Of a stretch of 19,440 nt of DNA, positions 7,022-12,902 are shown in pieces. The notes under the pieces are model-generated. The model ran no database searches. It saw nothing but the letters and a program-made list of their open reading frames with translations, and was not told the DNA's origin. The stretch covers positions 1 through 19,440 of the forward strand of contig JACDBM010000257.1 in assembly GCA_013694945.1 (NCBI GenBank), given 5' to 3'. This DNA comes from Chthoniobacterales bacterium (lineage in GTDB: Bacteria; Verrucomicrobiota; Verrucomicrobiia; Chthoniobacterales; UBA10450). Position 1 is the stretch's first letter; every line of letters begins with the position of its first letter. A program made the translations under genes and the position numbers.

Positions 7022-7741
7022 GTGGCAAACGAAAACACTCCGCCCGCCAGGAACGAAGAAGCGACCGTTTCATTGCAGCGGAGCATCTACGATCCCGGGT
7101 ATGTCAACGCGCTCTCGCATTTTTATCGGGGGGAACTCGGCCGCATCATGGTCTGGCGGCAACGGCTCGATATCACGACGAACTGGGCCATTACCAGCAG
7201 CACGGCGATCATCACGATTGCATTTTCCAATCGCGAGGTCCCGCACATCATCTTCTTTTTCAATCTCGCCATCGTTTGGGGAATGCTCTGGATCGAGGCG
7301 CGACGTTATCGTTTTTACGACGCTTTCCGCGCCCGCGTTCGCATGCTCGAAGCGCATTTCCTGGTTCCGATGGTGATGGAGAATCGGGAAATGTTGCACG
7401 GCGAGTGGAAGAAGCTCGTCTGTGAGGATTTGATTTTGCCGCGCTTCAAAATTAGCAAATTGGAAGCGGTCGGCCGGCGTTTGAAGCGCAACTATGTTTT
7501 CATTTTCATCCTCATTATAGTGGCGTGGATCACGAAGATCTTCCTCCATGCGAGCCAGCCGATGACTGGCGTCCCGGGGTTCTATCACGCCTTGCGCGTC
7601 GGACACATCCCATCGTGGCTGGTGGCTTTCATTTTCGTCGCCACGCTGCTCTCCGTCATCGGCATCTCTTTTTACGTCAGCAAGAAAACGACTGGGGAAA
7701 TCTCGGAGTTCGGCACGCACCGCTCGCTCTGGCGCATTTAG
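7022..7741 (+). CDS. DUF2270 integral membrane protein
   Basis: A 239-aa predicted inner-membrane protein with about four transmembrane segments (roughly residues 51-70, 74-92, 158-175 and 198-218). The N-terminal block SHFYRGELGRIMVWRQRLD followed by TTNWAITSS, then WIEARRYRFYDAFRARVRML and FKISKLEAVGRRLKRNYVFI, is characteristic of DUF2270, whose function is unknown. I chose GTG 7022 (start of ANENTPPARN...); a TTG at 6962 would add 20 residues. Neither start has a good Shine-Dalgarno. It is followed 71 bp later by mazG on the same strand, so co-transcription is possible. Confidence 0.85.
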   Translation: MANENTPPARNEEATVSLQRSIYDPGYVNALSHFYRGELGRIMVWRQRLDITTNWAITSSTAIITIAFSNREVPHIIFFFNLAIVWGMLWIEARRYRFYDAFRARVRMLEAHFLVPMVMENREMLHGEWKKLVCEDLILPRFKISKLEAVGRRLKRNYVFIFILIIVAWITKIFLHASQPMTGVPGFYHALRVGHIPSWLVAFIFVATLLSVIGISFYVSKKTTGEISEFGTHRSLWRI

Positions 7742-7812
7742 CTCGGACGCTGCGGCACCGCGCGCGTTCCTTCGAAGTTGCCAGCGTCCCAGGATTGACT
7801 GAAGGATCGAAG

Positions 7813-8637
7813 ATGTCCGCCGGGCAAATGCTCCCCATCACGAATGCGCAACCGCTCTCCGCCTTCCAACGGCTCTGCGAAGTGGTCGCGCAACTCCGCG
7901 CGCCCAACGGTTGTCCCTGGGACCGAGAGCAGACGAACGAGTCGCTCATTCCGAAGCTGCTCGAAGAGAGCTACGAAGTCGCGGACGCCGTTCGGCAGCG
8001 CGACGACGACAATTTGAAAGAAGAGTTAGGTGACGTGCTGCTCCTCATCGTCATGCACGCACAGGTTGCGAGCGAGCGGACGCACTTCGGCATCACACAG
8101 ATCATCGAAGACCTCACCCGAAAGTTGATTCGCCGGCATCCGCATGTTTTCGCCGAGAGCAAAGCTCATGACGCCGGCGCGGTGGTGAAGCTTTGGGATT
8201 CCGTGAAGCGCGAGGAGAAGCGCGCTACCGAAACGCATTATCTCACCGGCGTGGCTGCAGCGCTGCCCGCCTTGATGCGGGCGCAGAAGGTGCAGAGGAA
8301 AGCCGCGCACGTTCATTTCGACTGGAACGAAATTTCGGATGTCGTGGCCAAGGTCGACGAAGAACTCGCGGAAACGAAGGAAGCCATGGTGGGAGATGAC
8401 CGGGAAAAAATTGGCGAAGAAATCGGCGACCTGTTGTTTGCGGTCGTGAATCTCGCGCGCAAACAAAAGCGCGATGCGGAAACTCTTTTGCAAGCGGCGA
8501 CGGATAAATTTGTGCGTCGGTTTAATGCGCTGGAGGACGAGCTCAACGCGAGGGGAAAAAAGCTAGGCGATGTGGAGCTGGCGGAGCTGGACGCAATTTG
8601 GAATGCGCAAAAGGCGCACGCTCCCGCTCCTCGATGA
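7813..8637 (+). CDS. mazG: Nucleoside triphosphate pyrophosphohydrolase MazG
   Basis: Hydrolyses (d)NTPs to NMP plus pyrophosphate; a house-cleaning enzyme. The 274 aa match bacterial MazG, with two tandem all-alpha domains. Domain 1 has CPWDREQT (34-41), the metal-binding helix LLEESYEV (E51, E52, E55) and EELGDVLL (E71, D74). Domain 2, from ~177, has VDEELAETKEAM and GEEIGDLLFAVVNLAR. Both domains therefore keep the EExxE...ExxD pattern; in E. coli the second carries the activity. ATG 7813 is preceded by AAGGA at a 6-nt spacing. The frame is open upstream to 7525, but that part overlaps the DUF2270 gene. Confidence 0.96.
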   Translation: MSAGQMLPITNAQPLSAFQRLCEVVAQLRAPNGCPWDREQTNESLIPKLLEESYEVADAVRQRDDDNLKEELGDVLLLIVMHAQVASERTHFGITQIIEDLTRKLIRRHPHVFAESKAHDAGAVVKLWDSVKREEKRATETHYLTGVAAALPALMRAQKVQRKAAHVHFDWNEISDVVAKVDEELAETKEAMVGDDREKIGEEIGDLLFAVVNLARKQKRDAETLLQAATDKFVRRFNALEDELNARGKKLGDVELAELDAIWNAQKAHAPAPR

Positions 8638-8647
8638 GCAACGTATC

Positions 8648-8664
8648 CTATTGCGGTGAGTCGG
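8648..8664 (+). repeat. 17-bp direct repeat, copy 1
   Basis: CTATTGCGGTGAGTCGG, identical to 8980-8996. The two copies bracket the inverted-repeat element at 8718-8911. The similarity to GCACTGTAACGGTGAGTTC at the outer arms of 9092-9251 suggests one broader family. Confidence 0.8.
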
Positions 8665-8717
8665 TAAAATCGAGACTACGATCAAGGAGTCGGAACGGCG
8701 GGGTCGCGCAACCTGTT

Positions 8718-8911
8718 GTCATCCCGAGCCGCGAAGACGGCGAGGGACCTCGCAATCCAAGAGGAGACATTCTTTCTCGACATGCACGACCGATCACATC
8801 GCGCACGAACGCTCTGGTGCGGTCAATTGAGCCGAAGTGGGGCAACTCCGGGCCGTCAGTTCTCCGAGATCCGATGTGAGGTCCCTCGCGGTCTTCGCGG
8901 CTCGGGATGAC
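8718..8911. repeat. 194-bp inverted-repeat (MITE-like) element
   Basis: The left arm GTCATCCCGAGCCGCGAAGA...GAGGGACCTC (8718-8750) and the reverse complement of the right arm (8879-8911) match over 33 nt with one mismatch. The core of about 128 bp has no coding signal. No target-site duplication is obvious at the ends. It is the best-preserved of the family members seen here (others: 2299-2341, 6335-6461, 9272-9291). Confidence 0.85.
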
Positions 8912-8979
8912 AAGCGCATCAGTTCCAGTGTGATCAAGCAAGCCACACCCGCCAGTCTCACTTCGAAGGATACATTGCA

Positions 8980-8996
8980 CTATTGCGGTGAGTCGG
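8980..8996 (+). repeat. 17-bp direct repeat, copy 2
   Basis: Identical to 8648-8664 and preceded by TACATTGCA. The sequence after it (about 9015-9045) can fold into short GACCG/CGGTC-type stems. Confidence 0.8.
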
Positions 8997-9091
8997 GGAC
9001 TTTTGAGACGAGTCTTGGCTCGACCGAACTCTCCGGTCGGAGGTCGGCCGGCTGCCAAAGCGCTAATTTTCTTCTGACTCATTGCACTAGA

Positions 9092-9251
9092 GCACTGTAA
9101 CGGATGAAACTGGTGCAGTCGTAATAGGCCCGAATCTCTGCATTGTAGCCTGGGGCGGTGACCCCGGCATGGGTAGAGAGAGGTCCGAGCAAGCCGGGGT
9201 CAGCGCCCCCGGCTACAACCGCGCATGCAGCAGAACTCACCGTTACAGTGC
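9092..9251. repeat. Nested inverted repeat with TGTAGCC...ACCCCGGC arms
   Basis: The outer arms are GCACTGTAACGG (9092-9103) and its exact complement CCGTTACAGTGC (9240-9251). The inner arms are TGTAGCCTGGGGCGGTGACC+CCGGC (9144-9168) and the reverse complement at 9193-9217, 25 nt with two mismatches. Palindromes built on a ccgggggcgctgaccccgg-like core are, to my knowledge, frequent intergenic repeats in several soil-bacterial genomes. Confidence 0.8.
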
Positions 9252-9271
9252 ATTAGAGCGAGCGAGCCGGT

Positions 9272-9291
9272 GAAGGACCTCGCGCGAGGTC
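9272..9291. repeat. Half-copy of the GGACCTCGC family ending in a 16-bp perfect palindrome
   Basis: GAAGGACCTCGC continues directly into GCGAGGTC, giving the perfect palindrome GACCTCGCGCGAGGTC (9276-9291). It lies just downstream of the class II aldolase gene, so on the minus strand it could act as a weak stem without a T-run; that role is speculative. Confidence 0.55.
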
Positions 9292-9312
9292 GCTGGTTTT
9301 TCCGCGCTTGGC

Positions 9313-9933
9313 TCAGGTGTCGCGGAATGGCACGGGGCTGTTCGCGTGAGCCATCAGCGCCTCGAAGGCTTCACTGAAGTCCGCGCCGAAGGCGACAACG
9401 CCTTCCTCGTGCCCCGCCATGATGAAGACTCTTGTCTCTTTCACATCGGTCGAGGAAAACAGCCGCATCACTTCCTGCGCCATCGCTGATGTTCCATAGT
9501 CGACTCCGGCGGAAGTCATCGGCAGAACGTTACGCAAGCGCCTCCAGATCGGTCTGCTGTGACAGTGAATGATCGCCGCCGCGCTCGAGTTCGCTTCGTA
9601 AACCGCGGCGTGCGTGAGCGACTCGGACGACGGGACGGCCGCGCCTTCGGAGCGCAGCCAGGTGCGCGCGAAATCGTAGGCAGAAACTTTCGCACAGTGC
9701 TCCGGCGTGAAGTCCGCAATTCCGCCGGTACCCGAACCTGTGATGTAGAACGCATTCGCGGCACGATCGCGCACGCTCAAGTTGCCAAAGCCGATGCCCA
9801 TCGAGTCGATGCCGAGTAATCCCAGCTGAAGCAACTTGCGACGACAGGCGTTCAGTTCCTGAAAGCCCGGGAACTCGACCGGCCGGACGGCCTCCTGCTC
9901 ATAGCTGAACTTTACCGAGCCGGTCTCACTCAC
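9313..9933 (-). CDS. Class II aldolase/adducin-family protein (MtnB-like dehydratase or pentulose-1-phosphate aldolase)
   Basis: A 206-aa zinc-dependent class II aldolase-fold enzyme. Visible: GFGNLSVRD (48-56), FYITGSGTGG (62-71), SSESLTHAAVY with the likely catalytic acid Glu104, the zinc ligands His123 and His125 in IIHCHSR, and His175 in AGHEEG. It lies 12 bp downstream of mtnA on the same strand, so the substrate is probably 5-(methylthio)ribulose-1-phosphate or 5-deoxyribulose-1-phosphate. MtnB would dehydrate it in methionine salvage; an Ald2/DrdA-type aldolase would cleave it to DHAP and an aldehyde. The sequence alone does not separate these. The start is the GTG at 9933, with a weak Shine-Dalgarno, suggesting coupling to mtnA. 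Confidence 0.87.
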   Translation of the reverse strand: MSETGSVKFSYEQEAVRPVEFPGFQELNACRRKLLQLGLLGIDSMGIGFGNLSVRDRAANAFYITGSGTGGIADFTPEHCAKVSAYDFARTWLRSEGAAVPSSESLTHAAVYEANSSAAAIIHCHSRPIWRRLRNVLPMTSAGVDYGTSAMAQEVMRLFSSTDVKETRVFIMAGHEEGVVAFGADFSEAFEALMAHANSPVPFRDT

Positions 9934-9945
9934 TGCGCCAAGAAT

Positions 9946-11121
9946 TTATCCCGGAGAGGCGACACTCTTGTCACCTGCTCCCATCTCACGACTGCTGAAC
10001 GGCGACAGGAGCGTCGCCTTTCGAGTCGGCGCCGAAGACGCGTGCTCGGGAAAAAGTGCGAGGATGCTCTTCTCGTTCGCTTCGCAAATACCGCGTTCCG
10101 TAATCAAGCCGGTAACGAGCCGTCGCGGCGTTACGTCGAAGCCGTAGTTGGCCGCGGCACTATTTTCCGGAGTCAGGCGCACCTCCACTCGCTCGCCATT
10201 TGCCCAACCGTCGGCATGCCTCACTTCCTCGGCCGCGCGTTGCTCGATCGGGATCTCGGCCAGACCATCGCGCATCGTCCAGTCAAAAGAAGATGAAGGC
10301 AGCGCGACGTAAAACGGAACATTGTTATCCTTCGCCGCGAGCGCCTTGAGATACGTTCCGATCTTGTTCGCCACATCGCCGGTATAGGTAGTGCGATCGG
10401 TCCCGACGATTACCAGGTCCACATCCCCTCTTTGCATAAGGTGACCGCCGGTGTTGTCAGCGATGACAGTGTGCGGCACCCCGTGCTCGCCGAGCTCCCA
10501 GGCAGTCAGCTTTGAGCCTTGATTGCGCGGCCTTGTTTCGTCGACCCAGACATGAACTGGCAGGCCCTCATCATGGGCCGCGTAAATTGGCGATGTCGCG
10601 GACCCATGATCGACAAACGCCAGCCAGCCCGCGTTGCAGTGGGTCAGAACATTGATCTGCTTGCCGTGCTTCTCTCGCGCGATGCGGTGAATGAGCTCCA
10701 AGCCATGCCGCCCGATGAGTCGGCAATATTCCGCATCTTCGTCAGCGATTTGCTTCGCTGTCGCCAAAGCCGTCGCGACTTTATCTTTCGCGAGATCGGC
10801 TGCCGCGATCGCGTGGAGCTGGCGGTCGATGGCCCAGGCCAGATTCACGGCGGTCGGCCGTGTCGCTTTCAATTGGGCGGCTGCTTGCATCAGATCGGCG
10901 CCTCCCCGCGCGGCGAGATACATTCCGTATCCGGCCGCCGCGCCGATCAGCCCCGCACCACGCACATGCATGTCGCGGATCGCAGTGGCCATCTGCTCGA
11001 CTGTGGCGATCCCCTCCACCACGAAGCGATGCGGGAGGAAACGTTGATCGATCAACTGCACGATGCGCGCATCGTCAGCTTTCAGCCAGATTGTCCGAAA
11101 ATGTTGTCCGCCGACGTTCAT
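9946..11121 (-). CDS. mtnA: S-methyl-5-thioribose-1-phosphate isomerase
   Basis: Isomerises 5-methylthioribose-1-phosphate (and often 5-deoxyribose-1-phosphate) to the ribulose form, in methylthioadenosine and deoxyadenosine salvage. Cytosolic, 391 aa, eIF2B-alpha-like fold. Visible: RGAGLIGAAAGYGM (54-67), THCNAGWLA with catalytic Cys162, WVDETRPRNQGSKLTAWEL, ADNTGGHLM, and VGTDRTTYTGDVANKIGTY with catalytic Asp242. The usual DRxAxNGD is DRTTYTGD here. ATG 11121 has GGAG 5 nt upstream. The last ~28 residues (ATLLSPFSSREMGAGDKSVA...) extend past the usual end and are encoded by hairpin-rich repeat-like DNA (9953-10019). The class II aldolase follows after 12 bp, almost certainly in one operon. 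No MTA phosphorylase or MTR kinase lies in the window. Confidence 0.95.
   Translation of the reverse strand: MNVGGQHFRTIWLKADDARIVQLIDQRFLPHRFVVEGIATVEQMATAIRDMHVRGAGLIGAAAGYGMYLAARGGADLMQAAAQLKATRPTAVNLAWAIDRQLHAIAAADLAKDKVATALATAKQIADEDAEYCRLIGRHGLELIHRIAREKHGKQINVLTHCNAGWLAFVDHGSATSPIYAAHDEGLPVHVWVDETRPRNQGSKLTAWELGEHGVPHTVIADNTGGHLMQRGDVDLVIVGTDRTTYTGDVANKIGTYLKALAAKDNNVPFYVALPSSSFDWTMRDGLAEIPIEQRAAEEVRHADGWANGERVEVRLTPENSAAANYGFDVTPRRLVTGLITERGICEANEKSILALFPEHASSAPTRKATLLSPFSSREMGAGDKSVASPG
9953..10019. repeat. Repeat-like hairpin pair encoding the MtnA C-terminal tail
   Basis: Two related inverted repeats: GGCGACACTCTTGTCACC (9958-9975) and GGCGACAGGAGCGTCGCC (10001-10018, perfect 6-bp stem). 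They lie in the same orientation about 25 bp apart, within the last codons of mtnA. Each looks like a copy of a short GGCGACA...TGTCGCC hairpin unit. Confidence 0.55.
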
Positions 11122-11186
11122 GCCCGCTCCGACATCATTCTGTTCTTGCCGTCTTTATACGGTCCGCGTCAGCGGCGAATTGGATT

Positions 11187-11236
11187 AGGAGGAAGATCAA
11201 GAAATGCGCACGAGTTTTACAAATGGACGGGTTTAG
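11187..11236 (+). promoter_or_regulatory. Strong Shine-Dalgarno with a 10-codon open frame upstream of secG
   Basis: A perfect AGGAGG (11187-11192) precedes ATG 11204, which opens MRTSFTNGRV and stops at TAG 11234-11236. This mini-frame is in phase with secG (start 11255), whose own ATG lacks a Shine-Dalgarno. It could be a leader peptide feeding re-initiation at secG, or simply a remnant. Confidence 0.3.
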
Positions 11237-11254
11237 CCATATTGGCCGTTCCCG

Positions 11255-11785
11255 ATGTCCATTCTGCTCAACATTATCCTCGTTCTTTACGTGCTCGTCA
11301 CGCTCTTCATGATCCTGGTGATTCTGATGCAACGCCCCAAAAGCGAAGGACTGGGCGCGGCCTTTGGCGGCGGCGTGACAGAAAATATTTTCGGTGCGCA
11401 GACAACCAACGTTCTGACGAAGATCACCGGCTGGCTCGCCGGCATTTTCTTTGCCATGACCTTCATTCTTTCCGTGCTCTACGCGCAGCGCGCGACCGTC
11501 TCGAGCAGCTTGCGAAATGAGCTGATGAAAACCGAAGGCGCCGGAGCTGCCGTGCCTGGCCCGCAGCCTGCGCCCTCCTCCGCGGTTGGTCCTCCAGGAA
11601 CGGTGACGAATCCCACCCCGGCGGCCGATATGGCCGTCGAGCAGGATCAAGCTGTGACGGCCGCAGATCAGGCGGTCGGCGTCACCGCGCCAGCCGTTGC
11701 GCCAGAGGCGAATGCGAATCCGCAGAATACTGTGGCGCCGGAAAATTCTGCCGCACCTTCACCTTCCGCGGCCCCTCAGCCCTAG
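11255..11785 (+). CDS. secG: Protein-export membrane protein SecG with a long Ala/Pro-rich tail
   Basis: Small subunit of the SecYEG translocon in the inner membrane. Residues 1-80 are the SecG core: helix 1 LLNIILVLYVLVTLFMILVI, the conserved loop LMQRPKSEGLGAAFGGG, then helix 2 TGWLAGIFFAMTFILSVLYA. Residues ~92-176 are a low-complexity tail rich in Ala, Pro, Val, Asn and Gln, absent from the ~75-110-aa canonical SecG, and probably disordered. ATG 11255 matches the start of helix 1. It is divergent from mtnA across 133 bp. No Shine-Dalgarno lies directly upstream; a strong one sits 62 bp earlier in front of a mini-frame. Confidence 0.92.
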   Translation: MSILLNIILVLYVLVTLFMILVILMQRPKSEGLGAAFGGGVTENIFGAQTTNVLTKITGWLAGIFFAMTFILSVLYAQRATVSSSLRNELMKTEGAGAAVPGPQPAPSSAVGPPGTVTNPTPAADMAVEQDQAVTAADQAVGVTAPAVAPEANANPQNTVAPENSAAPSPSAAPQP

Positions 11786-11980
11786 ACTCTCGAAGCACAA
11801 TCGTTCGGAATGCGCGGCCAAAGGCGACAAAGTAGCCTGACGGTTCAGTCGTGGGCAGCGAGGTTGTTGTTACGAAGTCACGGAACGGGCGACATCCCCC
11901 GGCTGGTGGGCTGTCGAACGACGCCTCTTGAAGTCCTTCGGCGTCTGAACCGAAGCAGGTATTGCCCGGCACGAGGCCAT

Positions 11981-12451
11981 TCACAGTGTCGAAGAAGGCA
12001 TGGTGCCACGCTGCAAGTATTTGGCCCTGAGCAGGAGCGCGGTGGGAATGAACCCCAGCGGAAACCCATTTGGTTCCATCAAAGCCGAGGCGACGAGCAC
12101 CCACGCCAGCATGACCCAGCCGATGTACCGCGGCAGCGAAATCCCGACCCGGGTCAGATGCACGGTCAACAAACCAAGCAGAAAGAGCGGGACGGCGAAG
12201 CCGCCGACCAGCGCCCAGTAACCGTAGTGCAGCCGGTACTCCAGGGCGGATGCGGGATCGGCACCCCAGAGATCACCGGCAACCCAGGCCTGCCAGTCCG
12301 CCCAGGTCACGACCGACCAGAAAATAACGTGGAGCACCGCGATGCCGGCCATCGACCAGCCTGCCCACGAGGTCAGCTTCGCCACAGTCGTGTCGATCGC
12401 GCGGAGTCGAGATGCGTGGGAAGCGCCACGCGCTCGGTCAGGGTCTTCCAA
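11981..12451 (-). CDS. DUF6463-like four-helix membrane protein
   Basis: A 156-aa predicted membrane protein of unknown function with four hydrophobic segments: about residues 27-50 (LTSWAGWSMAGIAVLHVIFW), 78-99 (YWALVGGFAVPLFLLGLLTV), 108-124 (YIGWVMLAWVLVASALM) and 128-145. The pattern of a GxxHxxF helix, FxxxGxxLxxLG and a LPxxxGWxxLA block resembles DUF6463. The longest frame starts at TTG 12451 (GGAGG 13 nt upstream, rather far); a GTG at 12385 just before helix 1 would give a protein about 22 residues shorter and fits the family length better. The gene stands alone between secG and the small phosphoacceptor-like protein. Confidence 0.65.
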   Translation of the reverse strand: MEDPDRARGASHASRLRAIDTTVAKLTSWAGWSMAGIAVLHVIFWSVVTWADWQAWVAGDLWGADPASALEYRLHYGYWALVGGFAVPLFLLGLLTVHLTRVGISLPRYIGWVMLAWVLVASALMEPNGFPLGFIPTALLLRAKYLQRGTMPSSTL

Positions 12452-12567
12452 GGTGGAGTCCAGTCCTCCGTTCCGACATGAGCTTGGATATTAGAAGGTT
12501 ACTCCCAATCCGAAATTCCGCCGGGGGCTTACGTGAACCGGTTCCGGTCGCCATCCACTTTGAAAAT

Positions 12568-12834
12568 TCAGCCCGCGCTCGGAATGCTCTCCGGTTTCGG
12601 ACCCGCCTTCTCGTTTAGCGCCTGGGTGAATTCCTGCAGGCCGGAAACGATTTGCGGCGCCTTCGTCAGGACGGTGCTCGCCAGTTTCTCCGAGTAATCA
12701 GGCCGGCGCTGCGACATTTCCGAGAGGGCCATCATGACAGCAAGCGCGTTATTGATGGCGTGCTTGATCTCACTGAATTTCTTCTGCAGTACGACCAGCT
12801 CTTCCTGAGAAATTGTGCGCTCTTGGTCACTCAT
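12568..12834 (-). CDS. Small phosphoacceptor (DHp)-like helical protein, hypothetical
   Basis: An 88-aa soluble, mostly helical protein. The block FSEIKHAINNALAVMMALSE (20-39) resembles the H-box of histidine-kinase dimerisation domains (H25 followed by NN), and a second amphipathic helix (YSEKLASTVLTKAPQIVSGL) would complete a two-helix hairpin. There is no ATPase (HATPase_c) domain, no receiver and no transmembrane segment. It could be a stand-alone phosphotransfer or dimerisation module, or just a helical protein resembling one. It starts at ATG 12834 without a clear Shine-Dalgarno and is divergent from uvrA paralogue 2 across 68 bp. The existence of the gene is likely; the function is a weak inference. 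Confidence 0.6.
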   Translation of the reverse strand: MSDQERTISQEELVVLQKKFSEIKHAINNALAVMMALSEMSQRRPDYSEKLASTVLTKAPQIVSGLQEFTQALNEKAGPKPESIPSAG

Positions 12835-12902
12835 GGTCGGGCGAAATGGCTGGAGAAAGGGAGCAGTGATGCTTAACTGAACGGTTCGACTTTTGTCGTC
12901 CG

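Larger units (their letters stand above)
8638..9312. other. 675-bp gene-free stretch made almost entirely of repeats
   Basis: No credible gene on either strand. It contains a 17-bp direct repeat (8648-8664 and 8980-8996) bracketing an inverted-repeat element (8718-8911), then a nested inverted repeat (9092-9251), then a half-copy of the GGACCTCGC family with a perfect 16-bp palindrome (9276-9291). Open frames here translate the repeats themselves (for example VIPSREDREGP) and are rejected as genes. Confidence 0.75.

Noticed and set aside
7070..7720. 216-codon minus-strand frame opposite the DUF2270 gene
   Set aside because: It is a mirror of a coding frame with clear transmembrane helices and family motifs.
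8648..9082. 144-codon minus-strand frame in the repeat region
   Set aside because: Its peptide contains translations of both arms of the inverted-repeat element (VIPSREDREGP and RGPSPSSRLGMTT), so it is repeat DNA, not a gene.
10519..11520. 333-codon plus-strand frame across mtnA and secG
   Set aside because: It lies antisense to mtnA, then out of phase over secG, and shows no domain.
11810..12481. 223-codon plus-strand frame opposite the DUF6463-like gene
   Set aside because: It has a charged, Arg/Gln-rich composition with no motif; the minus-strand frame has four coherent membrane helices.
12879..12887. GAACGGTTC palindrome upstream of uvrA paralogue 2 as a possible LexA (SOS) box
   Set aside because: The half-sites are separated by 1 nt instead of the 4 nt of GAAC-N4-GTTC boxes, and paralogue 1 has no matching site.
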